Counted from the first letter of the stretch, positions 45,897-57,048 are shown. The stretch: 64,000 nt of DNA from Microbulbifer aggregans (GCF_020524005.1 NZ_JAIVKK010000007.1:62001-126000), one strand, 5' to 3'. The notes: generated from the sequence alone by a model not told the origin. Numbers and translations are program-made.

Positions 45897-47210
45897 TCAA
45901 CCCTCTTCAGCAACCCGGTAATCCGCGGAGCGAGCGTGGGCGTCCAGCCCCTCCCCCTTTGCCAGCGTTGACGCAACCCGGCCCAGACTTTCCGCCCCTT
46001 CCGGGGAGCAAAAAATAATCGAGCTCCGTTTCTGGAAGTCATACACACCCAGCGGAGAGGAGAAACGCGCAGTACCGCTGGTGGGAAGTACATGGTTCGG
46101 CCCGGCACAGTAGTCCCCCAGCGCTTCCGCCGTATGGCGTCCGAGAAAGATGGCCCCCGCGTGGCGAATACCCGACAGGTATTGCTCCGGGTTATCCACA
46201 GACACTTCCAAATGCTCGGGGGCAACTCGGTTGGCAACCTCAATTGCCCGCTCGATATCCGCGACCAGTATCAACGCTCCCCGGTCCTCCAGTGATTTCC
46301 GCGCGATTTCCTCACGCGGCAGCTCAGCCAATAACCGGGCCAGAGACGCCTCTACAGCATCGAGATACTCCGCATTGGGGCAAAGCAGTATGGATTGGGC
46401 CTGCTCGTCGTGCTCCGCCTGGGAGAGGAGGTCCATCGCAATCCAGTCGGGATCTGTTTTCCCATCGCAGATAACGAGAATTTCGGACGGACCCGCGATC
46501 ATATCGATAGCAACCTGACCAAAAACCGCACGTTTCGCGGTCGCCACATAAATATTGCCCGGCCCAACAATTTTATCGACGCGAGGAATCGTTTCCGTAC
46601 CATACGCCAGCGCGGCCACCGCCTGGGCTCCGCCCACGGTAAACACCTGGTCGACCCCCGCAATTGCCGCGGCCGCAAGCACAAGGTCGCTCAATTGGCC
46701 ATCCGGAGCCGGAACAACCATCGCCACCTGGTCAACTCCAGCAACTTTCGCAGGAATCGTATTCATCAACACTGATGATGGATAGCTCGCCTTGCCACCG
46801 GGCACATAAACCCCGACACGCTCCATCGGGGTTATCTGCTGCCCCAGGACCGTGCCATTCGCCTCAGAGTATTGCCAAGACTCCTGCACCTGACGCTCGT
46901 GATAAGAACGCACGCGCGCGGCCGCTGTTTCCAGCGCCGCCCGGTTCTCTGGAGAAATGCGCTCTAATGCCTGCTGCAAATCATCTGCACTCAGACAGAA
47001 TTCACTCGCGGCCTGCAGGTCGCGGCGATCAAAGCGATTGGTATATTCGATGACAGCGGCATCACCGCGCGCTTGTACCTGCTGCAGGATGTCGGCGACC
47101 GCCGATGCTACCAGCGTATCAGACACAGACTCCCAGGCCAGTAACTGCGCCAACTGCGCATCAAAATCTCGCCCGCTGGCATCGAGACGACGAATGGAAA
47201 CTGTCTTCAT
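45897..47210 (-). CDS. hisD: Histidinol dehydrogenase HisD
   Basis: 437 residues. Catalyses the last two oxidations of histidine synthesis with NAD and zinc. Family segments: [52 protein letters not shown], and the catalytic APEHLEV. The ATG at 47210 is chosen with GGTGGAA upstream; eight extra upstream codons overlap hisG. It follows hisG by 20 nt. hisC, often next in Pseudomonas, is absent. Confidence 0.96.
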   Translation of the reverse strand: MKTVSIRRLDASGRDFDAQLAQLLAWESVSDTLVASAVADILQQVQARGDAAVIEYTNRFDRRDLQAASEFCLSADDLQQALERISPENRAALETAAARVRSYHERQVQESWQYSEANGTVLGQQITPMERVGVYVPGGKASYPSSVLMNTIPAKVAGVDQVAMVVPAPDGQLSDLVLAAAAIAGVDQVFTVGGAQAVAALAYGTETIPRVDKIVGPGNIYVATAKRAVFGQVAIDMIAGPSEILVICDGKTDPDWIAMDLLSQAEHDEQAQSILLCPNAEYLDAVEASLARLLAELPREEIARKSLEDRGALILVADIERAIEVANRVAPEHLEVSVDNPEQYLSGIRHAGAIFLGRHTAEALGDYCAGPNHVLPTSGTARFSSPLGVYDFQKRSSIIFCSPEGAESLGRVASTLAKGEGLDAHARSADYRVAEEG

Positions 47211-47230
47211 TGCTATTCCACCAGTGAGCA

Positions 47231-47863
47231 TCAAGCGCGCGATTTAACCGCAGCTGCCAATTGCTCAATCAATCCATTAATAGGGGCATACTTCATCTTC
47301 ATGGACGCCTTGTTTACGATCAGGCGACTGCTGATATCGGCGATATGGTCCCTGGCCTCCAGGCCATTCGCCTTGAGCGTATTGCCGGTATCCACGATAT
47401 CCACAATCTCGTCCGCGAGATCCATGAGCGGCGCCAACTCCATTGCACCATACAACTTGATAATGTCCGCCTGGCGCCCCTGCGCTGCATAGTAACGCTT
47501 GGCAGAGTTAACAAATTTCGTAGCCACTTTAATCCGACCACGGGGCAGTTCAGCACCTTTGATCCCGGCCGTCATAAGACGGCAGCGTGCAATACCCAGG
47601 TCCAGCGGCTCATAGATATTGCTATCGTCGTGTTCCAGGAGGTTGTCTTTCCCGGCCACCCCGATATCCGCAGCACCGTGCTGCACATATGTGGGCACAT
47701 CCGATCCGCGCAGAATCAACAGGTGGACATGTTCCTGATTAGTGGGAAAGATAAGCTTGCGGCTTTTGGCGATATCTTCCAGAGGCTCGAGCCCGGCTTC
47801 CGCGAGAAGCGGAAGCGTTTCCTTGAGAATTCGCCCCTTGGTCAGAGCAATGGTGATCTGCAT
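47231..47863 (-). CDS. hisG: ATP phosphoribosyltransferase catalytic subunit HisG (short form)
   Basis: 210 residues, the short form that lacks the C-terminal regulatory domain and works with HisZ. First step of histidine synthesis. [10 protein letters not shown] at the start, [10 protein letters not shown] and [14 protein letters not shown] (PRPP loop) are diagnostic. A hisZ must be elsewhere; it is not in this window. Confidence 0.96.
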   Translation of the reverse strand: MQITIALTKGRILKETLPLLAEAGLEPLEDIAKSRKLIFPTNQEHVHLLILRGSDVPTYVQHGAADIGVAGKDNLLEHDDSNIYEPLDLGIARCRLMTAGIKGAELPRGRIKVATKFVNSAKRYYAAQGRQADIIKLYGAMELAPLMDLADEIVDIVDTGNTLKANGLEARDHIADISSRLIVNKASMKMKYAPINGLIEQLAAAVKSRA

Positions 47864-47885
47864 GGCAACTATATTTATTTGACTG

Positions 47886-47911
47886 AAGCGGCTATCCCGC
47901 CGCTTTTTTAA
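47886..47911 (+). terminator. Plus-strand-oriented terminator in the murA-hisG gap
   Basis: Stem AAGCGGC and GCCGCTT around TATCCC, followed by a T run on the plus strand. The flanking genes are both on the minus strand, so as a terminator it would stop antisense transcription; on the minus strand it is just a hairpin just before hisG. Confidence 0.45.
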
Positions 47912-48028
47912 ACTGTACTTCCCGGCAGGGCACGCATGTCATACGATCGCCCAGCGCGAAAAACTATTCAGTAATATCCAGCTTCGCTCCCTGCCCACTG
48001 CTGAAAGCACTTGCAGGTCCGGAGGAAT

Positions 48029-49291
<1,263 letters not shown>

Positions 49292-49319
49292 TCAGTCTGA
49301 TGTCCAATTGCGGCAGCGA

Positions 49320-49553
49320 TCACTGACCAGCTTCTTCAGGGGTGAGGGTTTTCATCTGCACGGCGTGCAGGGTACCGTCAGCGATTTTGTCGGAAAGCGC
49401 TCCGTAAACCAGCTGCTGCTTTTTCAGGCGGCTGAGTCCAGCGAAAGCGTCACTGATTACCGTCAATAAAAGGTGGCTACCTTCAAAGGCGACGTCGACC
49501 TGACTGCCGGGAATCTGCCCTTCAATCAGGGCCTTGATTTGATCTGGTTGCAT
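49320..49553 (-). CDS. ibaG: BolA family protein IbaG
   Basis: 77 residues. BolA-fold protein that pairs with monothiol glutaredoxins in iron-sulfur handling. FEGSHLLLTVISDAFAGLSRLKKQQLVY and the ending DGTLHAVQMKTLTPEE fit IbaG. The conserved location next to murA supports the name. Confidence 0.92.
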   Translation of the reverse strand: MQPDQIKALIEGQIPGSQVDVAFEGSHLLLTVISDAFAGLSRLKKQQLVYGALSDKIADGTLHAVQMKTLTPEEAGQ

Positions 49554-49652
49554 AGGCGGGGAAATGGTTCGATTTGAAAATAGCGCGCAAGTGTACTGGA
49601 TTCACTGCGCAGGCGCAGCCATGCATAAAAGGTGCGTGGCTGCGCCGCGGGA

Positions 49653-50309
49653 TCAGTTTGCGCTGTCGGCAACTTTATCGGCCGCAGACCAGCTGGCAAT
49701 CACCTTATCGATATCGCCGCTGTTCGCCTGCATGGCTTGTGAGAACTGGCCCCGGAAAGTCTTGCCCAGGTTTACACCGTTGAGGATGACATTGATCAGT
49801 TTCCACTGACCGCTGCGGTTACGCACCAGGGTATAGGAAACCTTGGTCAAACCCTCATTACTGCGAACTTCCTGCAACACATTGACACGGTTGCCGCTTG
49901 GCGCCGTGCCCGGGTTAACCACTTTCACATCCAGGTCACCGAATGTTGCCACACCACGAGCGAAGGTCGCCACCAGGTCGCGCCGGAAAGCGCTGACAAA
50001 CTGGGCCCGCTGGGCAGGAGTCGCCTGTTTGGCATAGCGCCCCATAACCCCACGCGCAATGAAGTCGAAGTCCACTACGGGCTCCAGCACCTTTTCAACG
50101 GCGCCGTAGTAGCGCTGAGGATTCGAATTCAGGTATTGGCCGTTGGCTCGGATCACTCCCAGGAGCTCATTGGAGACCCCTTCAATCATAGAGTAGGGGT
50201 TCTGGGCCGCGCTTGCGCCAGGCACCCAGAAAGCGATTAAAAATGCCGCCAGCAGCCCCCGGAGGGAACTGAATACGGTGGATTTGACAGGCAAAGTGAG
50301 TACGCTCAC
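49653..50309 (-). CDS. mlaC: Periplasmic phospholipid-binding protein MlaC
   Basis: About 218 residues. A signal peptide ending near PGASA-AQ is followed by the MlaC (Ttg2D) fold with YYGAVEKVLEPVVDFDFIARGVMG and NRVNVLQEVRS. It shuttles phospholipids between the outer-membrane MlaA and the inner-membrane MlaFEDB complex. I take the GTG at 50309 with GGGAGA 7 nt upstream; the longer ATG at 50354 gives an unlikely extension. mlaFED are not upstream and there is no space for mlaB before ibaG. Confidence 0.92.
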   Translation of the reverse strand: MSVLTLPVKSTVFSSLRGLLAAFLIAFWVPGASAAQNPYSMIEGVSNELLGVIRANGQYLNSNPQRYYGAVEKVLEPVVDFDFIARGVMGRYAKQATPAQRAQFVSAFRRDLVATFARGVATFGDLDVKVVNPGTAPSGNRVNVLQEVRSNEGLTKVSYTLVRNRSGQWKLINVILNGVNLGKTFRGQFSQAMQANSGDIDKVIASWSAADKVADSAN

Positions 50310-50820
50310 AAAATATCTCCCATTGGCAATTCGTCCATTGGATACGCACAACACAAAAAAGTGTCACGACGACGCCAAAAAATCATGCTGACCGCTAAAA
50401 TAGATCGCCACGCGATCCACCTGACTCGATAGCTGACAATGGCGGCGGCAAACTATACCATGGCGACGCTCCGGACAAGCGGGATCCCAATCTCAATACT
50501 GCGACCTTTCTTCAGCCCAGGCACACACTTCGGGCCGTTGATGAAGTCGAGGGATGCGGCCACCAGAGCAGGCTAATCAAACCATTTCCGCCAGCGCCGG
50601 TGCAACGCACCCGTCCAGACGGCCCCGAGCCACAGGTAATTCCAGTGGTTTCCCGGCCTCGTCGCCACAAAGGTCGCAGCAGTATTGAAAGGTTAGCATG
50701 TCATCCGGGCACGCGATTGGAGGCAGGCTGCCTCTTCATCAGATATAGATATAGATGAGCGGTGTCAGCAGAGTTTCTACACTGTTCAACAATCTGGAAC
50801 CCCACGAATTGAGTCATCCA
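50310..50820. other. Divergent mlaC-kdsD intergenic region
   Basis: No gene is supported in this stretch, where mlaFED would be expected from related genomes. It must hold the promoters of both divergent units. Visible features are a hairpin GAGGCA-GGC-TGCCTC (50720-50734), then a short AGATATAGATATAGATGAG repeat in front of the first possible kdsD ATG (50755). Confidence 0.45.
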
Positions 50821-51792
50821 ATGGGTAATGAGCTGATTTTACAGGCCGGTCGCAGAACCGTCGCCATGGAAACCGCCGCTGTCGCGGCCCTGGAAGCCCG
50901 TATCGACGACAGTTTTTATCAGGCGTGCGAACTGATACTCGCATGCCAGGGACGCGTGATTGTCTCCGGCATGGGGAAGTCCGGCCATATCGGGCGCAAG
51001 ATCGCCGCGACACTGGCCAGTACAGGCACTCCAAGCTTCTTCGTTCACCCCGGGGAAGCGAGCCACGGTGATCTGGGCATGATCACCCGACAGGACCTGG
51101 TCATCACCATCTCAAATTCCGGAACTTCAGCGGAGGTACTCACCCTACTCCCCCTGCTGAAGCGGCTCGGAATCCCCATGATCAGCATGACCGGCAAACC
51201 CGACTCACCACTGGCCCAGTCCGCAGACGTCAATCTGGACATCGCGGTAGACACCGAAGCCTGCCCGCTCAACCTGGCCCCCACCTCTTCCACGACCGTA
51301 ACCCTGGTGATGGGCGACGCCCTCGCCGTGGCCTTGCTCGAGGCGCGCGGCTTCACGGCAGAGGATTTCGCCTTCTCTCACCCCGGAGGGGCGCTCGGCC
51401 GTCAACTGCTGCTGAAAGTGGAAGATGTCATGCACGCCGGTGACGAGCTACCTCAGGTGACGCCCGACACCCTGCTGTCTCAGGCCCTTCTGGAAATGAC
51501 CAGTAAGGGATTCGGTATGACCACTGTCGTGGGCACCGAGGGCGAACTCGTAGGGGTCTTCACCGATGGCGACCTGCGCCGGGTTATCGACCAGAAAGTC
51601 GAGCTGGACAAGGCAACCTTGGAGCAGGTGATGAGCCGGCGCCCAAAAACCGTTAGCGCGGAAACCCTCGCAGCCGAGGCACTGCGCATCATGGAAGACA
51701 ACAAGATTACCGCTCTTGTGGTCGAGGATCCCGAGCACCACCCGGTAGGCCTGCTCCATATGCACGATATTCTGCGCGCCGGCGTCATCTGA
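50821..51792 (+). CDS. kdsD: D-arabinose 5-phosphate isomerase KdsD
   Basis: About 323 residues from the ATG at 50821; an in-frame ATG at 50755 would add 22. The first choice matches the length and start of known KdsD proteins, but neither start has a strong ribosome site. It isomerises ribulose 5-phosphate to arabinose 5-phosphate for Kdo. A SIS domain (SGMGKSGHIGRKIAATLASTGTPSFFVHPGEA) is followed by two CBS domains (about 190-323). First gene of the kdsD-kdsC-lptCAB group. Confidence 0.95.
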   Translation: MGNELILQAGRRTVAMETAAVAALEARIDDSFYQACELILACQGRVIVSGMGKSGHIGRKIAATLASTGTPSFFVHPGEASHGDLGMITRQDLVITISNSGTSAEVLTLLPLLKRLGIPMISMTGKPDSPLAQSADVNLDIAVDTEACPLNLAPTSSTTVTLVMGDALAVALLEARGFTAEDFAFSHPGGALGRQLLLKVEDVMHAGDELPQVTPDTLLSQALLEMTSKGFGMTTVVGTEGELVGVFTDGDLRRVIDQKVELDKATLEQVMSRRPKTVSAETLAAEALRIMEDNKITALVVEDPEHHPVGLLHMHDILRAGVI

Positions 51793-51876
51793 ACTATCCC
51801 AGAGAAGCCGCCGCACGACGAAATAACACCAAACTGAACAAACAACGAAACCCGCGAACGATCAAGGAGTCTCAGC

Positions 51877-52413
51877 GTGAGCCTGGAAGAAAAAATTCAA
51901 CGCAAACTGGCACAGGTTCGCTATCTGGTTCTGGATGTCGACGGCGTACTGACCGACGGCAAGCTCTACTTCGACAACCATGGCAATGAGCTGAAAACCT
52001 TCCACACTCTGGATGGACACGGCATAAAGATGCTCCAAAAATCGGGGGTCGGCGTAGCCATCATTACCGGCAGGCGCAGCAGCGTGGTGGAAAAACGCGC
52101 ACACGACCTGGGTATTACGCGCCTGATTCAGGGGCGGGAAGACAAATATTCGGCCTTCCAGGAACTGTTTGCCGAAGAAAACGTAGACCTCGCAAGTGTT
52201 GCCTACGTCGGAGACGATTACCCGGACCTGCAACTCATGACCCGGGTCGGATGCCCGATCGCAGTGCCCAATGCAGCGCCACCGGTCCTGGAGCACGCGC
52301 TCTGGGTTACCCACAAGCAAGGGGGAGAAGGCGCTGCTCGAGAGGTATGCGATCGAATCATGCAGGCCCAGGGCACGTTTGATGCCGCACTGGCCCCCTA
52401 TTTGGCCCAATAG
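51877..52413 (+). CDS. kdsC: 3-deoxy-manno-octulosonate-8-phosphatase KdsC
   Basis: 178 residues. HAD-superfamily phosphatase releasing Kdo from Kdo-8-phosphate. The nucleophile motif is LVLDVDGVLTDGKLYF, with IITGRRS and YVGDDYPDL as the second and fourth HAD motifs. A GTG start has AAGGAG upstream. Lies between kdsD and lptC. Confidence 0.96.
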   Translation: MSLEEKIQRKLAQVRYLVLDVDGVLTDGKLYFDNHGNELKTFHTLDGHGIKMLQKSGVGVAIITGRRSSVVEKRAHDLGITRLIQGREDKYSAFQELFAEENVDLASVAYVGDDYPDLQLMTRVGCPIAVPNAAPPVLEHALWVTHKQGGEGAAREVCDRIMQAQGTFDAALAPYLAQ

Positions 52414-52483
52414 TGCTCCAACGGCAATTCATCACCGATTACTGGCTAAGATATCTAGCACTCTAATAAGGAATTGATCGCAC

Positions 52484-53047
52484 ATGCGCACCTGGCTGCC
52501 ACTCGTCATCGTGGTCTCCCTTATTTCCCTGGGACTCTGGTTCACGGAAAGTCCGCCCAAGCAGCTACTCGGAAAAACACCAACACAGCAGCAGCACAAC
52601 AAAGCACCGGACCTGGTGATACGGGGGGCACGGACACGCCACTACAGCGCTGAAGGGACTCTCGCTTACCAGGTGGACGCGGAACGCATCACCTTCTTCC
52701 AGTTTGACCGCCGGGATCGCGCGGACCTGACCGAGCCACGGATGATTTTCTATCAGGGCGACGATTCGAAGTGGCGCACGGAGTCCCGCTCGGGCGTTGC
52801 CATCAACAACGGGCAGCGAGTAGTACTCAAGGGAGACGTCACGATAACGGAGCTGCCACAACCCGGCATTACCCTCCGAACAGAAAATATCGTGCTCAAG
52901 CCGCGGGAAGAATTCGCCGAAACCAACAAAGTTGTTACCATTACCGACGGCGCCAACCGAACTACCGGCAAGGGCATGCGCGCCGATCTCAAACAGGACA
53001 AAGTAGAGATACTGTCTGATGTGGAAAGCAGTTATGAACCCCGCTGA
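52484..53047 (+). CDS. lptC: LPS export protein LptC
   Basis: 187 residues. One membrane helix at the start (about 4-20), then a periplasmic beta-jellyroll (DLVIRGARTRHYSAEG onward) that receives LPS from LptB2FG and passes it to LptA. It overlaps the start of lptA by 14 nt. Confidence 0.94.
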   Translation: MRTWLPLVIVVSLISLGLWFTESPPKQLLGKTPTQQQHNKAPDLVIRGARTRHYSAEGTLAYQVDAERITFFQFDRRDRADLTEPRMIFYQGDDSKWRTESRSGVAINNGQRVVLKGDVTITELPQPGITLRTENIVLKPREEFAETNKVVTITDGANRTTGKGMRADLKQDKVEILSDVESSYEPR

Positions 53048-53561
53048 TCTAATCCGAGCCGCGTTGACGGCATTGCTCGCCAGTCTGCTGTTCGGCGCCC
53101 AGGCCTTGGCACTGCCAAACGACCGCGAGCAGCCCATCAAGGTTTCCGCAGATAAGCTGGAGGCCAACCGCAGCAAGAACATCACCGTATACAGCGGCAA
53201 CGTGGTGATCACCCAGGGTTCCCTGCAAATCCGCGCAAACCGGGTGGAAGTCTTCGGCAACACCAAGGGCGAAATTGAAAAGGTGGTAGCCACTGGCAGC
53301 CCGGCACACTTCCAGCAGCAGGTAGAGGCAAACACTAACCCGGTCAAAGCTCGCGCCAAGCGCATCGAGTTCCTGGTCGGTAACGATGCCCTCCAGCTGA
53401 CCGGCGAAGCCGATATCGACCGAGACGGCAACACACTGTCCGCCGAACGAATTGATTACGATTTGAAAAGCGAGCAGATGAAAGCCCAGGGTCGCTCCGA
53501 CAAAGAACGGGTTGAAATGATCTGGAAGCCGGAAAGCAAGCCAGCAGAAAACGGACAGTAA
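53034..53561 (+). CDS. lptA: LPS export protein LptA
   Basis: About 175 residues from the ATG at 53034. The signal peptide ends near AQALA. The OstA-type beta-jellyroll has [30 protein letters not shown]. It bridges the periplasm between LptC and LptD. A second ATG 15 nt earlier is also possible; GGAAAG favours 53034. Overlaps lptC. Confidence 0.95.
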   Translation: MNPADLIRAALTALLASLLFGAQALALPNDREQPIKVSADKLEANRSKNITVYSGNVVITQGSLQIRANRVEVFGNTKGEIEKVVATGSPAHFQQQVEANTNPVKARAKRIEFLVGNDALQLTGEADIDRDGNTLSAERIDYDLKSEQMKAQGRSDKERVEMIWKPESKPAENGQ

Positions 53562-53640
53562 ACACCCGCTATTTAAACCCGAGCGATACAAGCGCCAGAA
53601 TAATCCCGGCTGCTCCAGCCGACTGAATTCGGAATTGACT

Positions 53641-54366
53641 ATGCCGACGCTCAAAGCGTTACATCTCGCCAAGCAATACAAGAAACGCAAAGTCGTTAAA
53701 GATGTCTCCGTCAGCGTCAGCAGCGGCCAGGTAGTGGGCCTACTGGGCCCCAATGGCGCCGGCAAAACCACCTGCTTTTACATGATTGCCGGCCTCGTGC
53801 GCGCCGATGCGGGCCAGGTACTTATCGACGACGAAGACATTACCGGCCTCTCCATGCACGGCCGCGCACGCAAGGGGATCGGCTATTTACCGCAGGAGGC
53901 GTCCGTCTTCCGGCGCCTGTCGGTAAAGGACAACATTCTTGCCATTCTGGAAACCCGCAATGATCTGAATCGCTCCCAGCGTCAGGAGCAGCTGGAAGCC
54001 CTCCTCAACGAGTTCCACATTCAGCACATCCGCGACAGCCTGGGCATGGCCCTGTCTGGCGGTGAGCGGCGCCGGGTGGAGATCGCCCGAGCACTCGCGA
54101 CAAACCCGGCATTCGTGTTGCTTGATGAGCCTTTTGCGGGTGTAGACCCGATATCCGTCAATGACATCAAGCAGATCATTCGCCACCTGCGAGATAGAGG
54201 TATTGGCGTACTGATCACCGACCACAACGTGCGCGAAACACTCGATATCTGTGAGACCTCCTACATCGTCAGCGAGGGCCACATTATTGCCTCCGGCGCA
54301 CCGGAGGAAATCCTCGCCAACAGCCAGGTACGAGACGTCTACTTGGGACACGAGTTCACAATATAG
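53641..54366 (+). CDS. lptB: LPS export ABC transporter ATPase LptB
   Basis: 241 residues. Walker A is GPNGAGKTT, the signature is [15 protein letters not shown], Walker B is [12 protein letters not shown] and the switch histidine is in [11 protein letters not shown]. It powers LPS extraction with LptFG, which are not in this window. Start at the ATG 53641. Confidence 0.97.
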   Translation: MPTLKALHLAKQYKKRKVVKDVSVSVSSGQVVGLLGPNGAGKTTCFYMIAGLVRADAGQVLIDDEDITGLSMHGRARKGIGYLPQEASVFRRLSVKDNILAILETRNDLNRSQRQEQLEALLNEFHIQHIRDSLGMALSGGERRRVEIARALATNPAFVLLDEPFAGVDPISVNDIKQIIRHLRDRGIGVLITDHNVRETLDICETSYIVSEGHIIASGAPEEILANSQVRDVYLGHEFTI

Positions 54367-54457
54367 CGTTATTGTGGGCTGCCCATCCCTCTTAGAATAG
54401 CCTTCCAAAGACCGACATCACAAAAATGCCGAATATTTCAAAGTCTGATGAAATTTT

Positions 54458-54474
54458 CGGCACACTTATTGCTT
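54458..54474 (+). promoter_or_regulatory. Sigma-54-like promoter site before rpoN
   Basis: CGGCAC, five bases, TTGCTT on the plus strand. The -24 GG (54459-54460) and -12 GC (54471-54472) are exactly 10 nt apart, and GGCAC-N5-TTGC matches the sigma-54 consensus core. It lies 114 nt before the rpoN start and would allow autoregulation. A chance match cannot be excluded. Confidence 0.5.
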
Positions 54475-54588
54475 GTGCTCGCCGTTTTGCCAAGGTAGTC
54501 TGCAGAACTTGAGTTTTACGCCGCCGCTCCCAGGAGCGAGGCTTTCGGCGAATTGAATACGCCAGAACTTTCTGCGAACACCAATCCG

Positions 54589-56046
54589 ATGAAGCAGTCA
54601 CTCCAGTTAAAGCTCGGCACTCAGCTAACCATGACGCCGCAGTTACAGCAGGCGATACGCTTGTTGCAACTGTCGACACTGGACCTGCAGCAGGAAATAC
54701 AGTCCGCCCTGGACAGCAATCCCCTCCTGGAAACGGACTTCGACGAACACGGCAACGAAAGCCATCAGGATCAAAACACCCCCTCCAAACAGCAGGCTGA
54801 CACCAAAAGCGAGAGCACGGCTACTGAGCCGACCGAGGCTGAAGGTGACTGGAACAGCAACATCCCCGACGACCTGCCGGTAGACACCCGCTGGGACGAC
54901 ATCTACGGCAGCACCAGCTATTCCGGGGGTGAAAGTGAAGACTATGCATTTGAGCAGCGCAATGCGGCGTCAGAGACCCTGCAGGATCACCTGCAATGGC
55001 AGCTGAACCTTACCCCGCTCTCCGATGAAGACAAGCGCATTGGGGAAACACTGATCGACGCCGTCGCACCCAACGGTTTCCTCGACAGCAGCCTTGAAGA
55101 GCTCGCCGCCGGGCTGGCCGTTGAGGAAGATGAAGTACTCGCTGTCCTGAAAACCATCCAGCAATTTGAGCCTGTTGGCTGTGGCGCCCGAGACCTGAGG
55201 GAAAGCCTGCTGTTGCAACTGCGCCACCTGCCGGAACAGACCCCCTGGCTGGGACAGGCATTGACGGTGGTCGGTCAGTACCTGGACCTGCTTGGCAAGC
55301 GCGACTTTCGCCAATTGAGCCGCCGCACCCGGCTGAGCGAGGCCCAGCTGGGTGAAGTCATGCGCCTGATCCAGACGCTGACCCCCTACCCGGGAGAGGC
55401 TTTTGGTGGCGAAGAGCCCCAGTATGTCATCCCCGATGTGATCGTCAGCCGCAAGGAGCAGCGCTGGATCGTGGAGCTCAACCCGGAGACCACGCCCAAA
55501 CTGCGCATTAACGACAGCTACGCCTCACTGATCAAGCGGGCTGACAACTCCAGTGAAAACAACTACTTGCGGGACAACCTCCAGGAAGCCCGCTGGTTCC
55601 TGAAGAGTCTGCAAAGCCGCCATGAAACCCTGCTAAAAGTCGCCAGCTGCATCGTCGAAAAGCAGCAGGGATTCTTCGAGCAGGGCCCGGAAGCGATGAA
55701 GCCCATGGTTTTGGCGAACATCGCTGAAACCATCGGCATGCACGAATCCACCATTTCCCGGGTGACCACACAGAAGTACATGCTCACTCCGCGCGGTGTG
55801 TTCGAACTCAAATATTTCTTCTCCAGCCATGTGAGCACCGATTCTGGCGAGGATGCTTCCTCCACCGCAATTCGTGCACTGATTCGCAAGCTGATCGACG
55901 CAGAACTGCCCCGCAAGCCCCTGTCCGACAACAAGATCACCCAGGAGCTAGATAAGCAGGGTATCAAGGTTGCCCGTCGTACTGTCGCCAAATACCGCGA
56001 ATCCATGGGAATCCCTTCCTCCAGTGAAAGAAAGAGACTGGTCTAA
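54589..56046 (+). CDS. rpoN: RNA polymerase sigma-54 factor RpoN
   Basis: About 485 residues. MKQSLQLKLGTQLTMTPQLQQAIRLLQ is the activator-responsive region I; an acidic linker (about 50-110) and the core-binding domain follow. The DNA-binding end has the RpoN box ARRTVAKYR that contacts the -24 element. The ATG at 54589 matches other RpoN starts; an in-frame TTG at 54553 would add 12 residues. It lies between lptB and hpf in the usual order. Confidence 0.96.
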   Translation: MKQSLQLKLGTQLTMTPQLQQAIRLLQLSTLDLQQEIQSALDSNPLLETDFDEHGNESHQDQNTPSKQQADTKSESTATEPTEAEGDWNSNIPDDLPVDTRWDDIYGSTSYSGGESEDYAFEQRNAASETLQDHLQWQLNLTPLSDEDKRIGETLIDAVAPNGFLDSSLEELAAGLAVEEDEVLAVLKTIQQFEPVGCGARDLRESLLLQLRHLPEQTPWLGQALTVVGQYLDLLGKRDFRQLSRRTRLSEAQLGEVMRLIQTLTPYPGEAFGGEEPQYVIPDVIVSRKEQRWIVELNPETTPKLRINDSYASLIKRADNSSENNYLRDNLQEARWFLKSLQSRHETLLKVASCIVEKQQGFFEQGPEAMKPMVLANIAETIGMHESTISRVTTQKYMLTPRGVFELKYFFSSHVSTDSGEDASSTAIRALIRKLIDAELPRKPLSDNKITQELDKQGIKVARRTVAKYRESMGIPSSSERKRLV

Positions 56047-56212
56047 AGGCTATAGTCATAATCCGACTGCCTCAAAGCCCATATTGAGCAGTTTCTCGAC
56101 AACCAACGCCCATACTTTGAGTGTATCCTTCCATTCTGATGCACTTCCTAGTAGGGTTGCCGCCCTGAAAAGGGGGGCGGCCCATTGTGTTGAAACCGAT
56201 GAGGAGAAATCC

Positions 56213-56503
56213 ATGCCGATCAACATCAGTGGCCATCATGTAGACGTGACTCCGGCCATTCGTGACTACTGTCTGAATAAACTGGAAAAGCTCTCCCGCC
56301 ACCACGATCTGATTACCAATACGCAGGTGATACTGTCCGTAGACAAACTAATCCAGAAAGCCGAAGCGCGTGTACACGTAAACGGCCGGGATGTATTTGC
56401 CGATTCGGCGTCTGAAGACATGTATGCCGCGATAGATTCACTGACCGACAAACTGGACCGACAGCTCCTCAAACATAAAGAGAAGTTACGCAGTCACCGC
56501 TAG
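56213..56503 (+). CDS. hpf: Ribosome hibernation promoting factor HPF (short form)
   Basis: 96 residues. INISGHHVDVTPAIRDYCLNKLEKL and DLYAAIDSLTDKLDRQLLKHKEK-type sequence identify the S30AE family; the short form helps build 100S ribosome dimers with RMF. The ATG at 56213 has GAGGAGA upstream. Follows rpoN as in most gammaproteobacteria. Confidence 0.95.
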   Translation: MPINISGHHVDVTPAIRDYCLNKLEKLSRHHDLITNTQVILSVDKLIQKAEARVHVNGRDVFADSASEDMYAAIDSLTDKLDRQLLKHKEKLRSHR

Positions 56504-56517
56504 AACTCCAGCACGTT

Positions 56518-56979
56518 ATGACATTGGAAGCCTTACTTTCTCCCCGCCTGAGTCTTTGCCACCTGGCGGGGAGCAGCAAGAAAAAGCTGTTATTGAATAT
56601 CGCCCAGGCCATTGCGGAACAATATCCAGAACTGGACTCCGATACCGTATTCAACCAACTGGTTGCCCGTGAGCGCCTGGGCTCTACCGGCATCGGTGAA
56701 GGTGTGGCTATCCCGCACTGCCGCCTGCCGGGTTGTATGCACCCTATCGGTGTACTTTGCACTACCGCACCGGCAGTGGATTTCGATGCAATTGATCGCC
56801 AACCGGTAGACCTGCTGTTTGCGCTACTGGTACCGGAAGACTCTGATCAGGAGCACCTCGATACCCTCGCAGAAATTGCCACGCTGTTCAGCGACAGCCG
56901 GGTACGCGACAAACTCCGTGAAGCCTCCACCAGTGATGAGCTATACGCACTGGCCATCAACAGCGCTGCCGCGGCATAA
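56518..56979 (+). CDS. ptsN: Nitrogen-PTS EIIA protein PtsN
   Basis: 153 residues. The phosphorylated histidine is in GVAIPHCRLPG near residue 66. It is the end acceptor of the PtsP-NPr phosphorelay and regulates potassium uptake and metabolism. Starts 14 nt after hpf. Confidence 0.96.
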   Translation: MTLEALLSPRLSLCHLAGSSKKKLLLNIAQAIAEQYPELDSDTVFNQLVARERLGSTGIGEGVAIPHCRLPGCMHPIGVLCTTAPAVDFDAIDRQPVDLLFALLVPEDSDQEHLDTLAEIATLFSDSRVRDKLREASTSDELYALAINSAAAA

Positions 56980-57048
56980 TGACGACTACATCACCGCGGC
57001 CTCTCTGAGGCCCGGTAGTCCACCCAAGCAGCAAGGAGCGCTTGTTTC

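Noticed and set aside
55970-56212. N-terminal extension of hpf reaching back into rpoN
   Set aside because: The family start MPINIS at 56213 has GAGGAGA upstream; the extension overlaps rpoN out of frame.
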